A stretch of DNA of 64,000 bases from Channa striata (taxonomy: Eukaryota; Chordata; Actinopteri; Anabantiformes; Channidae): contig CM065182.1 in NCBI GenBank assembly GCA_033026295.1, forward strand, positions 5,146,001 to 5,210,000, read 5' to 3'. Positions within the stretch are counted from its first letter, which is position 1, and each line of letters begins with the position of its first letter. The position numbers and the translations under genes are program-made. Under the pieces are notes generated by a model. That model did not search any database. It was not told where the DNA came from and saw nothing but the letters and a program-made list of their open reading frames with translations. Shown in pieces: positions 24,901-36,050 of the stretch.

Positions 24901-27684
24901 AATGGAACCCTTTGAATGCTTGCTCAAAAATGCATCAAACTGGTTTCATATAGCTCTGTGTCTGTGTGTCTCATACCTGATGGAGCTGGTGGAGGAATCA
25001 AGGATGCGTCCTGCAGAGTGGGGCCTGTTCATTTTCTTTGTATTTTTGCCTTCCTGATTTGCTGATAGAGGCCTGGAACCCCAGTCAAATGGTTTTTCCC
25101 CGAGGGAGTGCCTCTGTCTGGCCGGAGGTAGGAGCTGAGACGCTGGTTGCTGTGGCTCTGCCAATTTCTGACCAGTCTTTCGCTCCATGTACTCCACAAG
25201 GGCCTTATGTTGCAGATTTTTCAGGTTTGTCTTTGATGCGCTTGATGCTGAAAGGGCTCGACCTCTTGTCTCAAACATCTTCCTCCGTGCTGCAACCAGT
25301 CCCTGTTCTCCGTGCTGCTCACGCTCCTCTCCTTGACATTCAGCTGCAAACAGGTTGTCGCTTTCATTGCCAAAGGAGCGGCAAGCAGAATGGCTGGGGG
25401 CACTTCCAAGCTGGTTGAGTTTCTCTGGCTCGGAGTAACACATCTTCTTTTGCTCCGCAGTCAGTCGCTTCCTACCTCCGATGCGCGCCACTTGGGGCTG
25501 GGCTACATTTGCTGGCCTTCCACTTTCCTTTTCAGTGTCTCTGTCTACCTTCTCCTGATTCTCCGTGGTCTCTTCCTTTATACTCCCCCTTTCTATCTCC
25601 TCGGAATTGACAGAAGGAGTGAGTGTGTCTGTGGAAGTCTCAGAGTCCTGCGATGAGGAGAATGAATGAATCACTGTAGGCCTCAGCTCCAGTTTTTGCT
25701 TGATACGGTGAGGCCACGACAACTGCAAGTCTCTCCTTTTAAATGATGTCTCCCTCAGGACTTTAGACTGGGCGTCTTTCAGCTTCTCTTTGTAGTACTT
25801 TTTAAAGGAGTCATCCAAAGTGTTACAGGCAGCAGAGACAACGTCGCCTCCATCGTTCCTGCTTGTGTCACCTTGTAAAGGTCTTTCATTATCGTTTATT
25901 GCCACATCTCTGTGGCTTGTCTTGTTAAGGACTGTTTCCTTGCCTTTTATGCCAAAATCAGGATCATTTTTAAGCTGTAACGCTGCCCTGTTGGCTCCAG
26001 TGAGATGGTACAAGAGTGGTGTTGTTTCCTTGTTTATCCTTTCACTTGCCACATCACCCAAAGGCTGCCTTTTCCCTCTCTTTGACTGCTCCTCTCTGTT
26101 GTGCTGCTTCGGTTGTTCCTTGCTTATATATGAAGGGGCTTCCTTTGTTTGCACATTTACATGCGGGGGACTGCGTCTGTCAGGCCCGCAGTAGAATATA
26201 GGGTTGCTGGCAGTGTGTCGGCTGATGTCTCGACTATGCATCACGTCTATATCTTCTAACACCTCAGGGTTTAGAGAGGACTGCATTGAGATGAGCGATG
26301 GTCTATGGTTCTCCTGATCCTGACTCCAGGAGGACAAGTTCTTCTCTTGGGGCAAAGACATGAAAGTTTCTCTCTCAACTGGAATCGTACAACTGGAAGG
26401 CCGAGAGCTCCCTTGTAAAGGTCTAAACAAATTATCCATTGTGCTGTGGCTTCTTTGTTTTTCTCTCAGTTGGTACTTTTCCAACACCTTGGAGCTGTCA
26501 CTCCCAGCTTCAGACCCACACGTAGATGCAGAGTGTGTCCTTAAACCAGATTCAGACAGCTTACACACCCCTGTAACAAAGTAGAACTGACCTTTATGCT
26601 GTATGCTGCTGTTGAGAAAACCGGCATTCCAGGGGCTGGTAGTTTCCATTTGCTCAGAACCAAGCCCATCGTAAGCTGAGTATGCCCTTTTTCGCTGACT
26701 CTCAAAATGGCCACCGCTACCACTGGGCTTGGTGTGATGGTCTCCGTTACTTGTTAAGGGCTGTCTGGCTTTCAGATGCTCAGGCTGGCTTGAGCCTCGG
26801 GGAGGTGATCGACTTAAGATGTTTGATGACTTCTGCTGCTCGGGAGCAGCTTTGTTATCCGTGATGCCAGTGTATCCTTGGGTCCACTGCACTCTAGTCT
26901 GATCATGAGGCTGGAGATGGGGGCGGTAGCTTGGTGGTTGCTGGCCCTCTGGTTGCTGTTGTTGGGAGCCCCTCCAAATTGAGCACACTGGGTCAGAGTG
27001 TATGCCAGCTTCGGCTGTATCTCGGTTTGGTGTCTCAGTTCTTGGGAGATTTATGCCATAGGGCGTTGCGTGGGGTCGACTGTAAGGTCTGGGCTGTAGC
27101 TGAAGCGGTGGATGTTGGGTTTGAAACTCAGTACCGTGGTGTTGCACATTGTTGTTCTCCAAGTTTTTTGTGGCTATGAAACTATCCAGGCGTGCTGGGA
27201 CTGGAGGGGGATGAACACAAGCATAAACACTTTGAGCTGGATTTCCCAAAGGCAACTCTTGTTTAGATAGTACTTTGTTATTGGCATGTAAGCTGTCATT
27301 GTCATTGTGGTGGTTTACGTTGGTGTTGGCGCAATATTGCTGAGAGATAGCTTCGACGGAGCGGTAGAGTTGGTCCATGGTCTTTGAATCAGACTGCAGT
27401 ACCTGGGATGGATGATAAATGGACCTAACATACTTTAGATCGGCATAGTGGCTGTAGGAGCCGGACTGTAGGTCATCTGTGAGGAAGGGAGAAGGGTAGT
27501 CGGGGGCAGTGGACCCACCAGAAAAGGAGCTGTAGGCAGAGTCTCCTTTTCCGTGCTGATGGTGGGCAAGTTGGTCGACAATGCTGCTGTTGGACTTGGC
27601 AGGGGAGAGCCGGCTGATCGGCAGGCTCAGAGGATGCAGATCCACGTTGCTCATTCTCTCAAAGTGGAAGCTGTAAGAATCCAT
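18985..27684 (-). CDS. shroom1: shroom1, Shroom-family actin/ROCK-binding protein, complete coding sequence in 8 exons
   Basis: Shroom proteins bind actin through ASD1 and Rho kinase through ASD2, driving actomyosin contraction and cell shape. Coding exons on the minus strand are 27684-24977, 24882-24696, 24424-24372, 23946-23323, 23122-22535, 21949-21856, 21456-21184 and 19239-18985. All have GT/AG borders and phases that join; the sum is 4782 nt, giving 1593 residues plus TGA. The start MDSYSFHFERM has a good context (ccATGg). There is no PDZ domain, as expected for Shroom1 and unlike Shroom2-4. The end of exon 1 (LQHKALVEYMERKTGQKL, then RPHSAGRI) and exon 2 (SASVESLL, RSTSTP) resemble the ASD1 region. 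Exons 5-8 form ASD2, beginning near LVEEVVKADQSLARVLYPLA and RKTALMLMEQLL and ending as a long coiled coil (DLEEKQRLVEEQLEALSNSL). It is about twice the length of human SHROOM1 (about 850), mainly in the low-complexity exon 1. Confidence 0.93.
19240..21183 (-). other. shroom1 intron 7 (between the last two coding exons)
   Basis: This 1.9 kb intron contains a dispersed repeat copy in its middle and nothing else I can identify. Confidence 0.7.
20536..20790 (-). repeat. Teleost dispersed repeat, 'agtatatttactctagtac' family, copy 2
   Basis: Read on the plus strand it shows 'cttaagtaaaagcacagatg', 'aaaaataaaagtattg', 'tatgcagaata', 'gattggattataactactga' and 'tgcatcaac', followed by 'atcactttaatcagtgcagc'. 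This is the reverse orientation of the same repeat family seen at 16.4, 48.4 and 50.4 kb. It lies inside a shroom1 intron. Confidence 0.7.
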
Positions 27685-27903
27685 GGAGGACCACGGTGGA
27701 CGGCAGGAAGGGAAGGGCAGGGTTCGTAAATGTGTCGTACGCGTACGTGCTCCGATGCATGTGTCTGCCTTTCGGGTGAAACGGGGGAAAATTACCCTCA
27801 ACACATTTGCACCAGGTTGTCTGTCACACTCCGGGCTAATTAGGCCATTTTCCTGGTTCCTTTCTGCTTATTCAAAGCCTCTCCAAAGCTGTCTCAGTAA
27901 CTC
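27685..27903 (-). other. shroom1: shroom1 5' UTR, second exon portion
   Basis: A strong acceptor (tgtgttttctccctcAG) ends at 27904, so the ATG-bearing exon starts at 27903 and carries 219 nt of leader. The leader contains an upstream ATG at 27760 whose 33-codon frame ends at 27659, overlapping the main start at 27684 in another frame. This arrangement would be expected to reduce main-frame initiation. Confidence 0.6.
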
Positions 27904-29539
27904 CTGAGGGAGAAAACACAAACATAGCAGCGACTGGTTATCAGCCTGCAATCTTAACTCCAACACACGCTGCAGTCATTCATCCGAGGCAAATGACTGC
28001 TCATGAGTGAAACTGTTTGACAAAATATGTGTGTTAAAGAAGCAATACTATATATATCACATGGCTTTGTGTAGTCACAAGAACGCTGCTGCCAGTATGT
28101 TTTAGTATGTCCACTGGATTAGTGGCACACAGCTAAAAGTAAACATTAAAAATATAGTGCTTAAGGAAACAGTGAATGAAAAGTTTCAAATTTTCTCAAG
28201 TCAAAAATTTCACTCCATCTAACATATATCTTATAAACATAAATAACCCTTAATTTTAATTAAGTTGTTCTCACAGTGGCAAGTGTTAAAAAGTTTAATA
28301 CCTATAACTCAGCAGAGTGAAGGTGCTGCTGTACACAGCAACACTGGGCGTAAAATACTTTAGCTTCGCTTATTGTTGTCGTTCGCTTGGATATGCAATG
28401 TGTTTTGTTGTTACATGATAATCAGCTCATACTCTACTAAGAGGGTAATTTTACTTTTGCTCATCTTTCACTTACATACAATAGAAATTTAATATCATTG
28501 TGGATTAAGAACTTTTAACATATATTCCCTAATACTTGGCCTGATTTAAGTGCATTACCTTACACTGTATATTCAATACTACTACAATATTCGAACATTA
28601 TGTTTTATGTGATGTTTCACAGCTCACAGTTTCCTGCTGCTCGTTTTTTGTTCTAGGTCAGTACTGTTGAAGGAGGACTGCACCAGTTTGCATTAACTAG
28701 GCCTCTAATTAAGGGCCTTGAGGTTGGCAGTGCACATGGCAGCACACATGAAAAAAATGTCAGGAATTTCATATGGAGCTGCAGAAATATGGGAAGATTA
28801 GGTCACAAGACAGATGTATGACGCCTTTTACTGGTTTATCTTATACTTAACATACCGCTGTATAATTTATAGGACGGCGCAGTGTCTGCTTCATATATTT
28901 ATGTCAAATAAATGCCTGAATTTAAGACTTTAAAACACAGGCACTTAATGTATTGTTATTTTCTTTTAAACCAAATTGGCACTTGTCAAACTAAATCTGC
29001 TGCAGCACTCACTTATTAGATTTTGGATATATTTTTGGAATGCTTGAAACTAATTTACCGCTATTCTGAATTCAGTCTATGGAGATTACATTAAGTTAAT
29101 TGAAGTAATTTCTTCACATTCACTGTCAAGATGCAATGAGTTCAATAATTTGCAGATGTAAAATTCAGTCCTTTACCACAGGACACTTCAGTTAGAGGTA
29201 GCAGTGGTTTTCCACAGTGTCCGTGTTACAACTGATGAGGCACAAACGTTTTTTTCACATTTAGAATAAACCGATTAGTTTATTTACACAGTTTTTTAAG
29301 AAGAAAAGAAATCCTAACCAACAAAAATGACCACAGACAACTGAAAACCCCTTCATATTGTAATTAATTCCAATGATTAAAATGTTCTCAGTATTGCCAA
29401 GTTTGTTGGCTGAGCTGAAAAACCTGACTGAAAGATGATCCTAGGTGGTCGTTTTGCATACGCACAAAACCCAGCTCCCATGAGCCTTTGAAACTACAGT
29501 ATTAAAGGGGATTCCATGTGTTTATGAAGGGCTTTCCGA

Positions 29540-29579
<40 letters not shown>

Positions 29580-29950
29580 GTTTGCAGCCCTTCTCTTCCC
29601 CCTGTGAACAGAGAGAGGCTCCCAAACAGGGGAGCGCTCAAGTGGAAGTGATGGAGGGGACAGGCAGTGACAAAATGTACAGAGAGGAGAGAGCGAGGCA
29701 GGGAGGGTGAGGCAGGGGTGACCGGCCCAGACAAATACCCTCACACGCAAACTACAACAACAAGACACAGGAGAAGTGAACAATGACAGCAGGAAAAGCT
29801 GAACTCAAGTTGGAACCCTTGATCAACAGCGATAACAGCAAGGCAGACTAGGAGCAACTCAGTGACCGAACTCCTTCAGCCTGGTTCGAAGAAATGGTTT
29901 TAAAGTTTAGAGAGCAGCCCTGGCAAGAAACAATTGGAAAATAAACTCAC
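27904..29950 (-). other. Probable shroom1 intron in the 5' leader
   Basis: No coding exon is apparent. A (GT)n tract lies at 29542-29577. The interval is bounded by a good acceptor at 27904 and a good donor at 29950. Confidence 0.5.
29542..29577. repeat. (GT)n microsatellite, 18 units
   Basis: Uninterrupted alternating TG tract of about 36 bp. Confidence 0.95.
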
Positions 29951-30110
29951 CCAAACTTTGCATTTAAGTCACTGACTTTACTGCGGTCCATCTGGGAAGG
30001 AAGGAAGTTTAGAAGTTTCAACCTGAATAAAGAGCAGTCAAATGACCTTGTTTCTCTAGGAGAACATCTTTCTTCCTCTAAAGAGGGACCAGACCAAGTA
30101 ACCAGGAGAG
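29951..30110 (-). other. shroom1: Probable first, non-coding exon of shroom1 with a 16-codon upstream ORF
   Basis: The minus strand has a good donor (TTTGG|GTGAGT) at 29951/29950. An ATG at 29991 in good context (cagATGG) opens a frame reading MDRSKVSDLNAKFG up to the donor. If joined to the acceptor at 27904 it adds Ser-Tyr and stops at 27896-27894, so it is an upstream ORF. A pyrimidine-rich tttccttcccAG directly precedes the ATG, so an alternative is a separate 41-nt exon (29991-29951). The upstream limit given is an estimate from the CCAAT box. Confidence 0.4.
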
Positions 30111-30450
30111 CCAGATATTAGAGGGAAGACTTCTAGCGAGCACAGTCTCCCCCCCTTCGAGACCCGAGGCGGCCTAGTGGGAGCCACTGATTGGCCAGCC
30201 GATGACGTCCGGTCCTCCGATGCACAATGAGCGCAGCGGAGGGAATATTTCACTGCTGCAGATAGCTGCTAGTGCTGCCGGCCGCCTGAACAACAGAGAG
30301 AGAGGTGGGGGGGGGGAAAGAGGCCTCGCATTCCTGGCTGGCTTCAAAGACGGAGCAGAGACCGGGCGCCATTCATTCCCAAGGCCCTGAGCCCGGCACA
30401 TGGAGAATAGCCAAGGCAGGAGGGAGGACAGAGATGAGGAGGTGGGAAGT
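30110..30450 (-). promoter_or_regulatory. Probable shroom1 promoter
   Basis: This GC-rich block contains GGCCAATCAG on the minus strand (30196-30187) and a CRE-like TGACGTC at 30203-30209, with several CpGs and no TATA box. The CCAAT box lies about 80-100 bp upstream of the inferred start. Assignment to shroom1 is by position and strand. Confidence 0.45.
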
Positions 30451-30848
30451 GGTTGGGGGACTGGCGGGTGGATTGGTGACCTCCCAGCCTCCACCCAAGT
30501 AAAAACAACTGTCACAAAGACTAACTATCCCCGACTATCACCCGCATTTCCCCCTTTTTGCCCTCATTTCTAACAGCGACCAGTCTCCCCCTGTGTACTT
30601 TAACACACACGAATGACCTAATAGTTATAAAATGGTGTACGGGTAATCATTATCGAGCCGAGGAAAGCCAGGGTGAAGGTCATCATCCTCAACATCATTG
30701 TTATTTATGAAATTCTCTGTTTTAGCCTGGCATGTCATCCTATTAAATTAGAAAAATTTGAAACCCCATCTCATTCCAGCTAGGGAGATATATTTTACAT
30801 TGTATTTTTCTATGGATTACTGGAATAAAATCCTGAAATTAAAGTGTT

Positions 30849-30874
30849 GTCCTCAATGACAGTCCTCAATGACA
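30849..30874 (+). repeat. 13-bp tandem duplication
   Basis: The unit gtcctcaatgaca occurs twice in direct succession without mismatch. Confidence 0.9.
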
Positions 30875-33800
30875 GTACGATAAGACCATTACTATTAATG
30901 TTGCGGCTGATCAGTGTATATATGTATATTTGTGTGTTTTGAAATTTTTTTTGGAAAGAACTTCACAGTACAAATTTAATTGATAATCCAAGTTGCGCTA
31001 CACAGACCTGTTTTCAATTAAATCAATTTAGGTTTTCTGAACGAACCAACTTAAAAATAATGCTGCTTAAAAGACATGTGCGATTACGACAATACAACAC
31101 TGTCGGATTTAAAAACTCCTATTTTATTGTCCAGAGATTGAGCCTTGGTACCTTCTCTATTGTTTTCTACTGTGGCTGCTAGTCCTCAGCTGTATTATTA
31201 GTTTCACAGCATATAGTAAAATGTGAACAGATGGCAAAATTAATGCCACCCACTCATCATGTGGTCAATAAAAAAGGGGCATTCATTTAATATTTTTCTG
31301 AATTAAAAATTTAGCTTGGAAATCATTTCAACGTGTGATTACAGGAGAACTCCACAACCAAGGTAAGCATTAAATAAAGAGGTGAAAACTAGGATAAGCT
31401 CATAAACACTTTCTGCCCGGCAACTGAGCTGAGTCAAGTATTACATGATGGTGGATGGGGAGGAGACCAAGCTTTGAGAATGTCAAGGCAGTAAGTTTAA
31501 AACAATATAAAAAGGTGGGGAAAATGTAAAAGCCAGGACACAAACATTTATAAAGCGAATGAGAGAACAAACACTGAATGGAGAGGTTGGAGAGAGGGAG
31601 GAATGAAAGGCGGGAGGGGGGCATTACACTTTGGTGATTATGTGTTCCAGCGTGACCTTTAACGTGTAGCCACAAAACTGGACTCACCATGCGAGAAGGA
31701 AAATTCAGACAAACATATAAGACAGAAACCCGAGGGAATAAATTGCAATAACTGTTTAGTACAAACAAGATGTAAAATAAAAACAGGGAGGGACACAACG
31801 GTGAGACAGAGATAGAACGATAAAATGAAACATAAGTAGTTGGTTCCATCATAACCAGCCAAACAACTAGCAAGTGAAAAACAGTAAGCCAGCTTCAGGA
31901 GGTAAATGGACTGTTTGCACTGCTGCCCTCAGTCAAAAGCTTTCATTGGTCAGAAACAACCGACGTGTAATTAACACAGGTGTAATTAAAGTCTAACTTC
32001 ACCCTCAAATCCAGAAAGGAGCCTCTCATCCAGCACAACACAAGAGAGTCGAGAGGGAGGAAGGCGACTGTAGGACTGAGGGTGACATAATGGGAAAGAC
32101 ATGACGCAGCCTGAGCGAGCACCGCTCTGCACAGCCGGGACAGACGGCAGCCATTCGATCCGCCGTGAATAGTTGTTGTTGGAGTCTTGGTGTCTTCGCT
32201 GGGAGTCTGGTGCAGCTTTACAGTCACTAGAGGAACATTTATGGCCATGTGGGACCCGCTGAGTGTTGTAGCGGAGTTAGCAGCTCCTCTCAGAGGCCCT
32301 CAGGTGCATGTGTGTTTGGGGGTGTGTCAGTACGGAGCTTGCCAGCCTGGAATACAGGATCTGTTCTTAGGCTGGTCAGTTTGTTGTGCTTAAAGCCACA
32401 TCAGCATCGCTCAAGCTCTGGCAGAAAGAAACTAGCAGTATTTTTTACTGTGTCTAAATTTTACATAAACATCATATGGAGCTTTTTAATTATGTGCAGA
32501 GGATTTAAATAAATACTAATTTAGGCTACTCGCTCCTTTAATAAGACTGAAAGTGGCTGCACATTCACTATAACTGGTGGGTCAGTTCAGAAAAACAGTC
32601 TGACTGTGTGTGTTGTAAGACTGTTTAACAAAAGCAAAGTGTGGCTCAACTTTGGCTTTTTTGTGCTGTGACACTTGCGAAATCTGTTAAGTATCTATGA
32701 AAGTCTCTAACATTTTCTGTTAAAGCTTAATGACTGTGCCGCTCAGTCATCAGTGTATAGTTTTTAAGTTTGGTCTTCATGACAGCTTTGTGCAGCAGAT
32801 AACTTTGGCTATCTGTAGTGTGATTATTAATTAGATCTTGGCTGTTACAAATAAAGTCCTGGTAACACCAGCTTCTGGGCCACGTGTATGTTTGCCATCT
32901 GGCTCGACCTACTGAGGAACTTTAACATGGATTGCTTTACTTGAATTCTCTCTCTCTCTCAAGTTCAATTTTATTACTTTTGCAGACCAAATACTTAAAT
33001 GCTGGCCATTTTAATGAAGATTTATTCGTAGTTTTGTCATGGCCAGCACAATGCACCATGGAGTCCAAACAATGCAGGAGAGGAACAAAAGAAGGAACTG
33101 TTCCTGGGTTGTACAGTGTGCAGACACACACATTTGACCACAGCTCCTACTGTGATAGGAAATGTTCAAACTTTTGTTTTCTTGATAAAGACTTAACTGA
33201 AAGACAAGCATACAAGCAAAACTGCATCATTCACCTCTGACCCAGAGTGGAACAAAGCTGCAGGTCTAGCATATTCTACACTAACCTCTGTAGTCTATAG
33301 ACACCACTGTCACCTGCTTACCATTAGTAATGATACTGCTAACTACTTCCTTCTATGGATTGCCCTTTATTAGAAGGGCAGTTATTATTTTCTTTATGTA
33401 CTCAAAATCTATATTGCATATAGTGACTATTCTCCATTATCAACCACTGAGTAGCTTCCTAAGCTAAAGCCACAACTCTGAATCTTGACCTGCTATTTTA
33501 AAACCAGAAATCCTTTCAAATGTGAGCGATAAAATGGGTGAAGGAGGCATCACTGATGCACAAATGCCCGGGTATGACTTCACTTCTGGATTAAGCCTCC
33601 CACAGGACCTGAAAGACATCACTCCCATTGTCTACGATCAAACAGAAACAGAGAGGAAGCCGTTTTTGAAAAGGTGGAAATGGCCCGGTGTTGAGCATCT
33701 AGTAGCGGAAAAGGGAAGGTCGTGTTGCCATGCAGAATTATCACAAATGGCTGCAGCGCAATTCCTGCTGTGTGTGCGTGTTCAACACAGAAAAAGACAG

Positions 33801-35937
33801 AGATGTAACTGCTTCTGTGTGTGCGAGGAAAGCAAACTGGGACTGCATGTTGCTGGGCAGTGTCCACAACCGGGTCTAAAGCCTCTAGCTGACCAAGACA
33901 AGCTGTCACACTCTAATAAGCTCTACATTCCTGGACTGATCTGGCCTAAATACTTAATTTAACAATTTTAACAATATTAAGATAAGACTACTTCAATAAA
34001 TGTTTAGGTTTGCACCAAAATGTGAACACACCTAACTGTTCACACAAATGCACGTTGTGTGAATATGGAACACTGTTTCTTTTTTATTTGCAGCCCTGCT
34101 ATCTGCACAGCATGTAGGTTTTAGTTAAGAAATAATAAATCACACAATGACACACTCACACCCCACACATACAAAATGCAACAAGGTCAATAACAGTATA
34201 ATAATAACATTGCAATTTAAAAAAAAAAAAACTGTTAAGCATTTTGTATCCTCCTGGGTCAACCATTAACCAGGAACTGCATCATGCCTGCCAGCATTAG
34301 ACATAAAATGAACACAGGCATCTGTGAATGATAAACTTCTTAGTACTTTCAAGTGGCTTCTCAGAAGACAATTACTTTTGTATTAAGGACCCCCCGGAGG
34401 GCTGCAATATGATCTAGTCACTGTGAGGACAACTGGATACTGTAGGAATTCCTTTGCACTAGAACAGTACAAAACTGAAGGCGGGTTTCGCTGTGTGCAG
34501 GCATGTGTTTAGTCTTTAAATGAGCTGCGCACATTCGTTCTTACTGCAGCAGAGTTTTCTCCGAATAACCTGAATAAACTGGGTCAAAGTCAAAAGTGAA
34601 ATGAATATAAACTGGCAATTATGGAAGCAATTGGACAACCAGGATTCAGAATAGCACTGTGTAAGAAACTAAATGCTGCCAAAGTGCCACTTCATACCCT
34701 GTTTTATAGATGAACATTATGCAGCATCATGACAACATCAGCAAATCTGTCTTGCACTTTGCCATTTGTGCAGAAGCAAGCCAAGTTTTCTTGATGAATG
34801 ATGGCAACTACTAGTGTTAGTGTACTGGTGAACCTCCCAAGACACACGTACAGCATTTCACAGGAGAAATAAATAACTGAGAGAGAAAACGCCACCAAAA
34901 TCAAGTTAGAAGTGGTGAACAAAGGAGGGTCAGGGATATGAATGTAAAAGTGAGAAAGAAGAGACCTGACCTGGCAGGAAACTGTTAACAAACACCACAG
35001 GAAAAAAGAGAACCCAAACCCACAATAACAAATGGCCTACTTCCTTTTCACAAGGGGAAAAGGTCTCAGTGAGTCAGTAATAACAGAAATATGTTGTCCT
35101 TAAAGAGAAAACACTAATGCAGTCGAAGACGCAGGACAGATGATGTTGAGCCCAGTTTGGTTTTCACCTGGACGTCATCCTGTTTGTTTCTGTTGTGCAA
35201 TATCTGTGTTCCCTTTATGATACAAAAAAAGGCCATAACTTTTTTCCCAGAGCACCATGGCTACTTTATAGTGCTTGTCTCCAACAAATACTACAAATCC
35301 CCCTGTGCTTTCGTTTTGGGGGATGAAGCATGACGGCGCTTACAGTCGTCTCTGCAGTGCCAGGCTGCAGAAATCATCTCTGGCCTGTTATACAATGAGC
35401 TGTGGTCTGACTAGCTGACACACACCAGATGCAGGATTTCACCCATGGTGACCCCTGGACGGGTGCTGCGACAACCATGACACACTGTCCGCCTCTTTCA
35501 GGAAAGACTGGAAAATACATTCGCTATATTATGAGAAGCACACAATCATTAAACTTTCAATTAATTACACTTTAACTTCTGTCTGTATTTTTCACTATCT
35601 GAACCAATGAGCTGGAAACACAAAACAACACTACAGATGCTTTGTCAGCAAATTCCCCTAATGAACAAAAAATAATGCAGTCACATATTAGACATAGCTT
35701 TGTTTCTAATAAAATGTCAAAAAAACTAAGCAAGGAAGCTTTGCTGCAAACAAAGGGGCTACACATTTGCTCCTTTCAAGTATTTACTATAATTCTTATG
35801 GAATAGAACAAAACTGGTAAAATCTGAAGCAAAAGGTGTCAGTCGACCTGTCGCACTTATTACAGAGTCGTTTGGCACAAAGGTCAGATGATATGACCTG
35901 GTTCTTTGTCATGTTTATTAGAATTAGCGAAAAGTAT

Positions 35938-36050
35938 GGATGCAGGTTCAAGCCCGGCCGACCAGGACTCTGTGTGGCGATTGCATGTTCTCTAGTGCTT
36001 GTGCGGGGTTCCTCCGGGTACCCCGGGTACCCCTCCCCTCTTAAATAGGG
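35938..36050 (+). repeat. Teleost repeat fragment, SINE-related
   Basis: A B-box-like 'ggttcaagcccggccg' is followed by 'tgtgtggcgattgcatgttc' and 'gcggggttcctccgggtacc'. This word order is characteristic of a widespread fish repeat (typical form: 'gcatgttctccctgtg', 'tgggttttctccgggta'). Confidence 0.7.

Noticed and set aside
25038..27179. Several plus-strand open frames of 60-126 codons
   Set aside because: They are antisense shadows of the long shroom1 exon, whose minus-strand frame is open for 2.7 kb and fits the Shroom family.
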